From Betaproteobacteria bacterium (GTDB lineage: Bacteria > Pseudomonadota > Gammaproteobacteria > Burkholderiales > SG8-39), in assembly GCA_947476535.1 (NCBI GenBank), contig CANJRC010000017.1:1-49085 (forward strand): DNA of 49,085 nucleotides. Reading direction: 5' to 3'. The translations under genes were made by a program, and so were the position numbers. Positions 1 to 8,329 of this stretch are shown here, piece after piece. How positions within the stretch are numbered: the first letter of the stretch is position 1; each line of letters starts with the position of its first letter. The notes beneath the pieces were generated by a model. The model saw only the letters and a program-made list of their open reading frames with translations, was not told the origin of the DNA and did not search any database.

Positions 1-161
1 ATCGCAGCGAGGATCTCCTCGGCGGTGATGCGATCGAGCGGGTTCTTCACCTTGGGCCGGTTGAGCACGATGCGACCGACGCCGTCCCTGTTCTCGACGA
101 TGACATGACGCCAGCGGGGCGAGCGGGTGGTCTTCCTTGCGGTTTTGCGCGTTGCGGTCAT
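1..161 (-). CDS. Enoyl-CoA hydratase/isomerase (crotonase) family protein, N-terminal fragment
   Basis: Only about the first 53 codons lie in the window; the gene runs off the left edge. From the ATG at 161 the product begins with a basic, Thr/Arg-rich stretch and then has the crotonase opening: VIVENRDGVGRIVLNRPKVKN, the beta-strand and turn (IVLNRP.x.KN) typical of enoyl-CoA hydratase/isomerase proteins. Catalytic residues lie outside the window, so hydratase, isomerase or another crotonase activity cannot be told apart. The start sits 7 bases after the stop of the SnoaL-like gene, so it is probably the last visible member of the minus-strand operon coming from position 2378 or beyond. Confidence 0.75.
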   Translation of the reverse strand, partial: MTATRKTARKTTRSPRWRHVIVENRDGVGRIVLNRPKVKNPLDRITAEEILAA

Positions 162-168
162 GGGGCCT

Positions 169-639
169 TCAGGTCGTTTTCGGGGCAAGGTCGCGCTTCA
201 GGCTGCGCGAGGCGAACAGCCAGTGGCCGTTCGCGCCCTGGCGCTTGAAGACGTCGGTGTACATGGACGTCTGCAGGACTTTCGGGCCCTCGCTGCGTGT
301 CTCCATCAACTGCATCACGACGCAGGCGTCGATGCGGTCGCCCGAAATGGCGCGAATCAGCAGGTTGCTGATGATGTGACGGCGCAGCGCGCCACCCGTG
401 AGCGCGGCGCCCTCGCGTCGGCTGCGCAATGCGCCGATGACGGCGGTGCGGCCGCGCGCAGGCAGATCAGGTGCCTGCATGTCGAGGTCGATCACTGCGT
501 CATCGGAAAACAGCGTTCCCAATGCGTCGAAGTCCATGCTGTCCACCGCCAGCGCATAGGCGGCGTGCAATTGCTGCACAGCGAACCAGTCCGCAAATGG
601 AATGTGCTGTGGAATGCCAAGGAACGTTTGTTCGGTCAT
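169..639 (-). CDS. SnoaL-like / NTF2-fold nuclear transport factor 2 family protein
   Basis: A 156-residue protein starting MTEQTFLGIP. It has the SnoaL-like pattern: an N-terminal helix (QQLHAAYALAVDSMDFDALGTLF) followed by SDDAVIDLDM, a middle part resembling RGRTAVIGALRSRR and a C-terminal strand ending WLFASRSLKRDL. These small cone-shaped alpha+beta proteins include polyketide cyclases, steroid isomerases and ring-hydroxylating dioxygenase beta subunits; the substrate cannot be read from sequence. I chose the start at 639 because the upstream extension overlaps the SDR gene and is low-complexity. It lies 25 bases after the SDR stop and 7 bases before the crotonase start, which argues for one transcript. 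Confidence 0.7.
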   Translation of the reverse strand: MTEQTFLGIPQHIPFADWFAVQQLHAAYALAVDSMDFDALGTLFSDDAVIDLDMQAPDLPARGRTAVIGALRSRREGAALTGGALRRHIISNLLIRAISGDRIDACVVMQLMETRSEGPKVLQTSMYTDVFKRQGANGHWLFASRSLKRDLAPKTT

Positions 640-664
640 TGTTCTCTGTGCCCCCTCTGTGCCT

Positions 665-1423
665 CTATTGCGAAGTGAACCCGCCGTCGATGACGAATTC
701 GCCGCCGGTCGTGAAGGACGATTCGTCCGAGGCCAGATGAAGCACGCATTGCGACACTTCCTCGGGGCGGCCACGGCGCTTGCCGAAAGGGACTTTTTCC
801 TCGAGCATTTTCATGCGCTCGGGCGCGGAACCGTCGTTCATGGGCGTAGCGATGAGGCCGGGGAAGATGGCATTGGCGCGAATCAGGTCCTTTGCGTATT
901 CGTTGGCCACCTGCTTGGTGAGGGCGCGCAGCCCACCCTTGCTCGCGGTATAAGCGGGCACGCCCGCGTAGCCGACGATGGCGGCGGAGGAGCAGATATT
1001 GATGATGGAGCCGCCGCCGCCATGGCGCATGTGGGGGACGGCATGCTTGATGCCGAGGAAGGCGCCGGTGAGGTTGATGCCGAGCACGAGGTTCCATTTT
1101 TCCAGCGGCAGCTGGTCGAGCGGGCCGTGCTGCGGCGCGATGCCCGCGTTGTTGACCAGCACGTCTAGGCGGCCGAAGGCGAGCATGGTGGTGTTGTAGG
1201 CGCTCTGCCAGTCGGTCTCCACGGTGACATCGAGCGGCACGTAGATCGCGCGGCCACTCCCCCCTGCACTGATGGCCCGCGCCAGTTCTCGCCCCTGCTC
1301 GTGCTTCAGGTCGCCAATCACCACATTCGCGCCTTCGCGCGCCAGCAGCTGCGCGTGCGAAGCGCCCATGCCTTGGGCGCCACCCGAGATCAGCACGACC
1401 TTGCCCGCAACACGTCCTGTCAT
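665..1423 (-). CDS. Short-chain dehydrogenase/reductase (SDR), classical type
   Basis: A 252-residue classical SDR that would catalyse NAD(P)-dependent oxidation or reduction of a hydroxyl/keto group. Visible motifs: the dinucleotide-binding glycine motif SGGAQGMG at residues 14-21, NNAG at 91-94, the structural Asn in GINLTG (117), the catalytic Ser in ICSSAA (about 145) and YTASK at 158-162 (Tyr158, Lys162). Asp38 in VIGDLK at the end of beta-2 suggests preference for NAD(H). The ATG at 1423 was chosen over the longer frame because a GGAAG ribosome site lies just upstream and the protein then begins with the usual VAGKVVLI strand. It lies downstream of the luciferase-like gene and upstream of the SnoaL-like gene, as part of a catabolic set of unknown substrate. 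Confidence 0.9.
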   Translation of the reverse strand: MTGRVAGKVVLISGGAQGMGASHAQLLAREGANVVIGDLKHEQGRELARAISAGGSGRAIYVPLDVTVETDWQSAYNTTMLAFGRLDVLVNNAGIAPQHGPLDQLPLEKWNLVLGINLTGAFLGIKHAVPHMRHGGGGSIINICSSAAIVGYAGVPAYTASKGGLRALTKQVANEYAKDLIRANAIFPGLIATPMNDGSAPERMKMLEEKVPFGKRRGRPEEVSQCVLHLASDESSFTTGGEFVIDGGFTSQ

Positions 1424-1487
1424 CAGGAGGCTTCCTTTCTTTGCTCGATGCGCATGCGCGTCACCGTGATGCCGTGACGCCGCAGCA

Positions 1488-2378
1488 TTATTTGAACTTG
1501 GCAATCACGCCGTCAGCGACACGCTTGAGCATGTCCATGTCGTCCTCCACCGATACGCTCTCCCAGCGCAGCATGGCGTGCGTGGCGCCGAAGTCCTGGT
1601 AGCGCTTGGCATCGTCGAGCGCCTTGCCCATGTTCTTTGGGTCCACCATCAGCGTCATTTCCATGCCGAGTTTGGAGGGGTCGCGGCCGGCGGCGCGGGC
1701 TGCGGCATGCACTTTCTGCTTGCAGGCCTCGCCTTCGGGGCCGGGCTGGAAGAGCGGCATCCAGCCATCGGCCAGGCGTCCGATGCGATTGAGCACCGCA
1801 TCCGGCGGGTACGGGGCGATGCGCCGGCCCAGGCCGAACCACAGCGGAATCGTGTGGCCGAGTGACGGCGAGAGGCTCGCATCGCGGATACTGTGCCATT
1901 GGCCCTGGTAGGTGACTTCCTCCTGGGTCCAGAAGGCGCGCAGAACGGCTATCTGCTCCTCGAAGCGCTTGCCGCGCGTCTTGAACTCGGCGTTGAGCGC
2001 CTCGAACTCGACCGGGTTGTAGCCGACGCCCACGCCCAGGCGGATGCGGCCCCCGGACAGGATGTCGATCTCCGCTGCCTGCTTGGCCACGAGGCAGGTC
2101 TCACGCTGCGTCAGCACCAGCACGCCAGTCACGAGCTCCACGCGCTTGGTCAATGCCGCGATGTAGGCGAACAGTGTGAATACTTCGTGAATGTAGCTCT
2201 TGGCGGTGTAGGGCGTCTGCGCGATGCCGCCGTGTTTTTCGGCAACGATGCCGATCACATGGTCGAGGTAGCGCACGTGGTTGTAGCCGAGCGTGTCGGC
2301 GGCCTGGAAGTACTTGACCAGCTCCGGCACTTTGGGGCCGTAGTTGGTGAACATATAGGCGTTGGTGCCGAATTTCAT
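1488..2378 (-). CDS. LLM-class flavin-dependent oxidoreductase (luciferase-like)
   Basis: A 296-residue TIM-barrel protein of the bacterial luciferase family. It opens MKFGTNAYMFTNYGPKVPE, and shows the typical segments LVTGVLVLTQRE, AAEIDILSGGRIRLGVGVGYN and NPVEFEALN. Members use reduced FMN or coenzyme F420. The LGVGVGYNPVEFEAL signature is common in proteins labelled F420-dependent, but most betaproteobacteria lack F420, so FMNH2 is equally likely. A strong AGGAGG ribosome site precedes the ATG at 2378. It is followed 64 bases later by the SDR, so the two enzymes may act in sequence on one substrate. No dedicated flavin reductase is adjacent; the one at 16413-17384 belongs to another cluster. 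Confidence 0.85.
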   Translation of the reverse strand: MKFGTNAYMFTNYGPKVPELVKYFQAADTLGYNHVRYLDHVIGIVAEKHGGIAQTPYTAKSYIHEVFTLFAYIAALTKRVELVTGVLVLTQRETCLVAKQAAEIDILSGGRIRLGVGVGYNPVEFEALNAEFKTRGKRFEEQIAVLRAFWTQEEVTYQGQWHSIRDASLSPSLGHTIPLWFGLGRRIAPYPPDAVLNRIGRLADGWMPLFQPGPEGEACKQKVHAAARAAGRDPSKLGMEMTLMVDPKNMGKALDDAKRYQDFGATHAMLRWESVSVEDDMDMLKRVADGVIAKFK

Positions 2379-2594
2379 GGAACCTCCTGGTTGGATCGCT
2401 CAGTCTCGGGTACGGAACAACAGCGGGTGCGATGCACCGGCAGCGCGCAAGGCGTCAAGGGTGCATCGTCAGGGATTATGCCAGAGCGCCCCCGACGTCG
2501 ATGTGCGCACGCAGGACGTGTCGAGTGGATTAACTGCTGCGGTCAATGGGCTCGCGTTCATCGCGGGGCAGGACACAGTATCGAAGGCGCCAGG

Positions 2595-3560
2595 CTACTG
2601 TGCCGACATCCCTGCCGCCTTTGCCACCGCTTCCCATTTGGTGAATTCGCGCGCCAGACGGTCGCGTGCGCGATCGAGCGAGTCGAGGTTCACCGACAAG
2701 CCTAGCGTCATGAACTGGTCCTTCGCCTCCTGCGCCTGCAGCGCCGCCACCAGTTCGCGATTGAGGACAAGCATGGTTTCGCGCGGGGTCTGGCCGTTGG
2801 CGAGCAGGACGTACCAGGATGCGAAGTCGTAGCCGGGAGAAATGGTTTCGTTGAGCGTGGGGATGTCCTGCGCAATGGGCGATCGTGTCGTGGTGGTCAC
2901 GGCGAGCGCGCGCACGTTGCCCGATTTGATGTGCGAGACGGTGGAGCCGAAGCTCGTCAGCACGCCGGTAATCTGGCCGCCGATGACGTCGATTAGCGCC
3001 TGCCCTGCCCCCTTGTAAGGTACCGTGACGATGTCGGCCTTCATGCCTTTTCTGAGCATGTCGGTGGCGAGGATGGTCGAGGGGTCGGATCCCGCAAAGG
3101 TCAGCTCGCCCGGTTTGGAGCGCGCCAGTTGCAGGAATTCCTGGGCGTTGTTGGCGGGCACCTTGGGATTGACCACCAGCACCAGCGCCTGCTCGCCATA
3201 GATGAGCACCGGCGTGAGGTCTTTTTTCGGGTCGTAGGGCAAGCCCTTTTCAGTGGCGGCGCTGATCGGGAACCCGTTGCTAACCACTGCTAGCGTGTGG
3301 CCATCGGGCGCGGCCTTGACCACGGCGTCGGTGCCGATGGCCCCGTTTGCGCCTGGTCGGTTCTCGACCACGATGGGCTGGTTGAAGCGGGGCCCCAGCA
3401 CCCGGGCCACCAGGCGCCCGGACGCATCGGCCCCGCCGCCCGGCGTGAAGGGGATGATGATGCGGATGGGCTTGGTTGGAAATACCTGCGCATGCAACAG
3501 CATCGGTGCCATCGCCATGCACGCCACGGCAACACTCGCCCCCAGCAGCAATCGCTTCAT
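2595..3560 (-). CDS. Bug-family (tripartite tricarboxylate transporter) substrate-binding protein
   Basis: A 321-residue periplasmic binding protein. A signal peptide of about 24 residues (MKRLLLGASVAVACMA... ending LLHA) precedes the mature start QVFPTKPIRIIIPFTPGGG. The Bug hallmarks VVENRPGANGAIGTDAV and KAAPDGHTL are present, as is VPYKGAGQALIDVIGGQI in the second lobe. Bug proteins bind small carboxylates or amides; the ligand here is unknown. No TctA or TctB membrane gene is in the window, so it is an orphan receptor, as is usual in Burkholderiales. Start at 3560 is supported by GGGGAG six bases upstream. It lies upstream of, and on the same strand as, the luciferase-like/SDR operon, separated by 216 bases in which I see no gene. 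Confidence 0.92.
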   Translation of the reverse strand: MKRLLLGASVAVACMAMAPMLLHAQVFPTKPIRIIIPFTPGGGADASGRLVARVLGPRFNQPIVVENRPGANGAIGTDAVVKAAPDGHTLAVVSNGFPISAATEKGLPYDPKKDLTPVLIYGEQALVLVVNPKVPANNAQEFLQLARSKPGELTFAGSDPSTILATDMLRKGMKADIVTVPYKGAGQALIDVIGGQITGVLTSFGSTVSHIKSGNVRALAVTTTTRSPIAQDIPTLNETISPGYDFASWYVLLANGQTPRETMLVLNRELVAALQAQEAKDQFMTLGLSVNLDSLDRARDRLAREFTKWEAVAKAAGMSAQ

Positions 3561-3647
3561 CGTAATCTCCCCTCGATTCGTCATGGAATTTGCAGGAACT
3601 TTATCTCAATCCCGAGCGATCCGTGGGACGGCGGGCGATCGTGCGCG

Positions 3648-4193
3648 TCAATGCCGCGGCATCATCAACTTCAGGGTGTTGTCGCGAAGAATGTAGTGAT
3701 GGAACAGTGCCGCGAGCGCATGCAGGCCGATGATGAAATAGCCTGCCGTCGCGATGGTCTCATGGACTTCCTTGAGCTGCTTTCCCAGCGAAACGTTTTC
3801 ACCGATCAGCGGCTGCAGTTCCATGCCGAAAAAGGGGATGGATTCACCCTTGGCGCTCAACACCAGCCAACCGAGCAAAGGTAGTGCGATCATGAGGGCG
3901 TAAAGAAGTACATGCACGAGGGCGGCGAGATGGTTCTGCCATGCCGGGGGTGCGGGTTCGATCACCGGTTTCGTGCCCAGGTGGCGAAACGCCAATCGAA
4001 CCCAGATCAGTGCGAATGCAGCCAATCCCAGCATGTAATGCCAGCCCATGATGCCTGCGCGCCCGGCGCTGCCGCGCGGGTAAATGCTCTTCAGTTCCAT
4101 GGTGGCGTACACCGCGACCAGTAACAACAGCATCACCCAGTGCAACGCCAATGACACAGTGCCATAGCCGTTTCGCGCATTGGTCAATTTCAT
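3648..4193 (-). CDS. Cytochrome b561 family diheme membrane protein
   Basis: A 181-residue inner-membrane protein with four predicted membrane segments (about residues 15-33, 50-68, 90-112 and 144-167). The family transfers electrons from quinol via two b-type hemes. Four His residues sit where the family's heme ligands are expected: His18 (LALHWVM), His52 (MGWHYMLG), His144 (EVHETIA) and His158 (IIGLHAL). An amphipathic loop, FFGMELQPLIGENVSLGKQLKEVHE, precedes the last helix, as in E. coli CybB. The start MKLTNARNGYG at 4193 was taken because the longer frame is not membrane-like and runs into the divergent TspO gene. Divergent to tspO, 98 bases apart. Confidence 0.92.
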   Translation of the reverse strand: MKLTNARNGYGTVSLALHWVMLLLLVAVYATMELKSIYPRGSAGRAGIMGWHYMLGLAAFALIWVRLAFRHLGTKPVIEPAPPAWQNHLAALVHVLLYALMIALPLLGWLVLSAKGESIPFFGMELQPLIGENVSLGKQLKEVHETIATAGYFIIGLHALAALFHHYILRDNTLKLMMPRH

Positions 4194-4291
4194 GATTGGG
4201 TACCTGATTCCCGGGTGAGGATGTACATTGACAGGAGGGGGGAACGCTATTGCGCGTATGCGCGAGCGAATGCAGCATTGACGATGGGCAA

Positions 4292-4801
4292 ATGATGACC
4301 AACAAGAACCAACCTGCCACGCCGCCGACACGGGTGCTGGCGCTCATCGCTTTTCTCGTGCTCTGCTTCGGTGCAGCAGGCATCGGCGGCGCGGTGACGG
4401 CTGAGAGCGTGCGGTCCTGGTACCCGACGCTCGCCAAGCCTTTCTTTAACCCGCCCAACTGGGTATTCGCGCCGGTGTGGACCCTGCTTTATGCGTTGAT
4501 GGCGGTTGCGGCCTGGCGGGTGTGGTGCGCGGCGGGCCCGCGTCATGCGGCGTTGGCGTTGACGGCGTTCGCTGTCCAACTGGTGCTCAATGTCTGCTGG
4601 TCGGTGGTGTTCTTCGGGCTGCATGCCATCGGGATGGCACTGGTGGAGATCATCCTCCTGCTTGCGGCCATCGTGACCACGATGCGCCTCTTCTGGCGGC
4701 ATGACCAGGCAGCAGGCCTGTTGTTTCTTCCCTACCTTGCATGGGTGTCGTTTGCCACCGTCTTGAATGCGGCACTCTGGTGGCTGAACGACATCAAGTG
4801 A
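4292..4801 (+). CDS. tspO: TspO/MBR family tryptophan-rich sensory protein
   Basis: A five-helix membrane protein of about 170 residues of the TspO / peripheral benzodiazepine receptor family, which binds porphyrins and is linked to tetrapyrrole and stress handling. Family signatures visible: SWYPTLAKPFFNPPNWVFAP followed by VWTLLYALMAVAAW, then LVLNVCWSVVFFGL and the C-terminal FLPYLAWVSFATVLNAALWWLN. Start choice is uncertain: I give the ATG at 4292, but a TTG at 4250, in frame, sits 10-11 bases after a strong AGGAGG (4233-4238) and would add 14 residues. It is divergent from cytochrome b561 and converges with the P450 gene, leaving only 15 bases between stops and no clear terminator. Confidence 0.9.
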   Translation: MMTNKNQPATPPTRVLALIAFLVLCFGAAGIGGAVTAESVRSWYPTLAKPFFNPPNWVFAPVWTLLYALMAVAAWRVWCAAGPRHAALALTAFAVQLVLNVCWSVVFFGLHAIGMALVEIILLLAAIVTTMRLFWRHDQAAGLLFLPYLAWVSFATVLNAALWWLNDIK

Positions 4802-4816
4802 ACTGACGATCACCGA

Positions 4817-6091
4817 TCAGATCTTGGTGAACCGGACCGGAATGCTGGAGTACAGCGCGTAGTACGTGGACTCGTCGCGCACCGGCGGGTGTTCGGGGTC
4901 GAGTTCGAGACCGGCGGCATAGTAACGTCGGGCCAGCGTGACCAGCGTCCCGTCCACGCCAGTGGTGCCGGTCGGGTTGCGGCTGCCCGTGACCAGCGGG
5001 CGTCCCGGGCAGGTGTGCGCGCCGCCGCCGAAGGCGAGTCCCCAGGGGGTGGTGTTTTCCACGGTGCGATGCGGGTTGAATTCCTCGCCGTGGGCGCCGA
5101 AATGTTTGGGATCGGCATTGGCCGGGATGAAGTGCAGCGACACGACTTGTCCTGCGTGGATCCTGCGGCCGCTGGCGAGCGTGACGTCCGCAAGCGCCGT
5201 GCGCTGGCGCACCGGCGTCGAGATGGTCATGCGCAACGATTCGAACGCTGCGCGGCGCAGGAACTCCGGGTCGGTATCCATCAGTGCGCGGTCCTCCGGG
5301 TGGCGCTCGAACCACTGTTGCATCCGGAGCACCATGTTGGTGAAGCCGAGCACCGTGGTCTGGGTGGCTGCGACGAGGAAGGCGCAGGTCTCCACCAGTA
5401 ACACGTTGTCGCCACCCGACCAGGCGTCGTCGCGGGAGTCGATCATCAGGGTGAGCAGGTCGTGGGAAGCGGCGGTCGGCTCTTTTCCGGCGGCGCGTGC
5501 CTCCGCCACCACGCGCTCGCGGCGCGCAAATGAGGGCGTGTACAGCTCGCGCACGAAGGCATCGCGCGCATCGAACGCCCGCTTGAGCACCACGTCGGGG
5601 TCTTCCCGCGACCAGTCGACTGTGAGCCCAGCGCCCAGCGCTTTCACCTGTTCGATGAAGCGATCGGCGGTTTCGGGGCGCTCCAGCCCATCGATGCCCA
5701 CTACTGCCGCTGCAATGCGGTACACAGACCGCTGTGCCAGCGGCACGAGGTCGGCGTGGATGCTGCCGTCGGTTGCTCGTGGCATGGCGGCGAGCTCGGC
5801 GATGCAATGGTCGAGCGTGGGCTTCAGGTGCCGGTCGCGGTAGGTGGCGACGGCGTCGTCGTCCAGCAGTTTCGCCAGCTTCCTGCGGCGCGCCATGTGG
5901 GGCTCGCCGTCCATTGCGATCAGCACGCCTTGCATCAACGGTGCGCTTTTTGCGGTGGGGCTGGCCCAACCCTCCATCTTGAACTGTCTGGAGCGCAGGA
6001 TTTCGGTGACTTCGTCGAGGCTCTCGATCAGGACGCTGCCGGCGAAGGCATCGGTTTCCTTGAATGTCGTGGCGGTGCTGGATGCAGTCAT
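4817..6091 (-). CDS. Cytochrome P450
   Basis: A 424-residue soluble bacterial P450. The heme-binding loop FGGGAHTCPGRPL has the cysteine ligand at Cys361; the K-helix ExxR is ESLR at 284-287; the C-helix-region heme contact HMARRRKL is at 65-72. The I-helix reads LVAATQTT (239-246): the usual acidic residue before the conserved Thr is Gln and the Gly-x is Ala-Thr, an unusual oxygen-activation site. No ferredoxin or ferredoxin reductase gene is adjacent, so redox partners must come from elsewhere. The final region is Thr/Tyr-rich (DESTYYALYSSIPVRF). It would hydroxylate or otherwise oxidise a hydrophobic substrate; which one is not evident. Followed on the opposite side by 268 non-coding bases before the next gene. 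Confidence 0.93.
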   Translation of the reverse strand: MTASSTATTFKETDAFAGSVLIESLDEVTEILRSRQFKMEGWASPTAKSAPLMQGVLIAMDGEPHMARRRKLAKLLDDDAVATYRDRHLKPTLDHCIAELAAMPRATDGSIHADLVPLAQRSVYRIAAAVVGIDGLERPETADRFIEQVKALGAGLTVDWSREDPDVVLKRAFDARDAFVRELYTPSFARRERVVAEARAAGKEPTAASHDLLTLMIDSRDDAWSGGDNVLLVETCAFLVAATQTTVLGFTNMVLRMQQWFERHPEDRALMDTDPEFLRRAAFESLRMTISTPVRQRTALADVTLASGRRIHAGQVVSLHFIPANADPKHFGAHGEEFNPHRTVENTTPWGLAFGGGAHTCPGRPLVTGSRNPTGTTGVDGTLVTLARRYYAAGLELDPEHPPVRDESTYYALYSSIPVRFTKI

Positions 6092-6359
6092 ATCAATGAT
6101 TCCGGATTGGTTCGGGGGGCTAACGAAGGCAAAGACTGCAGCCAGCCCGTTACTTTGTCATGGGCAGACGGGTTGCGGTCGAGCCTGGTTCAATCTACTC
6201 CACATGCATGCCATGGACAACCGTGGTTTCGGCATGGATTCTTGATCCTTGTCATACGGGGACGCGATCTGCGGTGCTAATGTGAAAGCTGTCGTCGTAG
6301 CCTGGTCAAGGCACGCCGTGCTGAGTGCGATTCCCAATTTCAGTGAAGTTCCCTTTGCA

Positions 6360-8310
6360 ATGAACAAATCCGACGCCGTCGCATCGCTGGGTGAAGATCG
6401 CCTGCTGTTGCCTGCCTGGGTGCGCGCGGCACTGGGTGCCAACGATCGCATCAAGTTTTATCTCACCGCCATCCAGACGGCGGCGCAGCAGGCTGCCAAT
6501 CCGCAGGAATCATCCGTCGACATCGCCGGTGAAATGCGCGCCGCAGGCGTCGAGCAGCGCTGGATCGAAACCGTGCCCGCATCGGCCACCCTGGTCGATG
6601 GGCAGGTGATGATCCCTGAACTGCATCGCCTCGTGCGCCTGCTGGAAGACGATCTGGCAGTGCTGGCGCGCCCGGCAACCCAATTGCAGGACGCCGATGC
6701 CGCGTTGCTGCAGCCGCGCGTGGCGCGGTGGCACAACTGGCTGCACGCGCTGTCGCAGGACCGCCTCGGCGTGCCGGCTCTGCGCCAGCTGACGCACGGC
6801 AACCGCGACGAGGGCGACAGCTTTCATATCCTCGTCATGGACCTGCACAAGTACCTCAACCAGTTGTCGGTGCAGATTGCCAGCGAACAGATCGACGGCG
6901 CGCACTGCTGGCAGCTGCGGCCGCAGGACCGGTTGCGCGTGAGCGCCTTCATGCGGGGGGTGAACCGCACCGCGCCGCTCAAGCTGGACCACCCGGGCCT
7001 TGAGACCGCTGCGACCAGCGAGAAGGACCGGCTGCTGATCCAGAACGATATCGGCACCAACGACGCACACGTGCTGGTCATCCAGGTGGTCAAGGACACC
7101 GTCACCATGACCTATTCCGACCTGCATAGCACGCGTTTCGCCTTCTTCCAGAAGTTGCTCGAGGAATTGGGGGCGACCTGGTCAGTGGTCGAGCCGCGTG
7201 TCACGCCGGGGCTGAACAAGGGCGAGACTTACCAGGTGGGAGCGGCCACCTTCCGTTGCATCGATGAAACGTCCCTCTGCGCCACGCTGGAAGGCATCGG
7301 GGGCGCGCATCGTGTTCCTCATCGACTGGAACCGCGCGAGGAAACGCCTGCAGTCCGTGGTCGGCAAGGGTGCCGCCATCACCGTGCTGACGGAGGCGGC
7401 GCGCAACGAATGGGGACACATGCCCTGGCTCAAGGCGGGCGGCGACCGCCTCGTGTTCGAAGCCATGCAGGCGGCCGGGAGCGGCGTGTTTCGGCTCGGC
7501 GACAAGCTGGCGGATGTTATCGGTCCGGCCGCCACGCGCGATTACCTGATCGAGCTCATGCGCATCTCCAGCCAGGCTGCGCTGGCCGGAAGCCCCGCCG
7601 CGCTGGTCAACGACGAGGCGCGGCTCGTGCTGGTGCGCATGCTCCAGGACCGCACGCCTGAATTCGACCTCATCAACGAGCATGCCGGCTATTGCCATGC
7701 CATCGCGCAGGCCGTGTCCGACAGCCTGTCGCACAACCAGGGAAACGGTGACGGGACTGCACTTCAGCTCGTCTCGCGCGCCAAGGGTTGGGAGCGCAGT
7801 GCCGACCATATCCTCATGGAGGCACGCAACCATGCCGAGCGCCAGGCGCAGCGCTGGCAGCCGGTGGTGCAGCTTCTCGAACAACTGGACGACGTGGCGG
7901 ACGCGCTGGAAGAGTCGGCTTTCCTGCTAAGCCTTCCCGGCGCCGAGAAGCGCTTGCAGTGGACCCCCGGCGTGCAGCGCGCGCTTGCGCAACTGGCCGA
8001 GACGGTGCTGGGTGCAGTACAGGAGTTCGTCAAGGCGGTGACGGTGGCCTCCACGCTCGACACCACCAGTGGTTCGGCCGACAGTGATGCGTTTTTCGCG
8101 GCGGCCTGGGGCGTGATGCGCGCCGAGCGCCAGTGCGACGGATTGCTGCGTGATGCGCGCCGGCTGATCCTGGTCGAAGTGACAGACATGCCGGCGCTGA
8201 TAGTTGCCAATGACCTCGCCGTCACCTTGGAGACTGCATCCGACCGTCTGCTCGCTGCTGGCCACGGCCTGCGCGACATGGCCTTCAGCCGCACGGGCGC
8301 CACAGCCTGA
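6360..8310 (+). pseudogene. Uncharacterised protein with PhoU/DUF47-like C-terminal region, interrupted by a +1 frameshift
   Basis: Two overlapping frames together make one protein. The first runs from ATG 6360 (MNKSDAVASLGEDRLLLPAW) and remains protein-like to about 7300; the coherent sequence then continues one base later in phase (ARIVFLIDWNRARKRL) to the stop at 8310. Removing one G from the GGGGG run at 7299-7303 gives a seamless ...ATLEGIGARIVFLIDWN... and an intact frame of 649 residues. The first ~310 residues, including GDSFHILVMDLHKYLNQL and a probable beta-rich part, I do not recognise. Residues about 470-600 are helical and resemble PhoU/DUF47 proteins (SRAKGWERSADHILMEARNHA, DVADALEESAFLLSLP). 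It lies 19 bases before the dikinase-like gene and is probably its functional partner. The shift may be a real mutation or a sequencing/assembly error. Confidence 0.7.
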
Positions 8311-8329
8311 AAACAGGAATGAATTCAAC

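Noticed and set aside
7299-7303. Programmed ribosomal frameshifting in the dikinase partner gene
   Set aside because: The GGGGG run is short, no classical slippery heptamer or clear downstream stimulatory structure was identified, and both frames are needed for the one product; a mutation or sequencing error is simpler.
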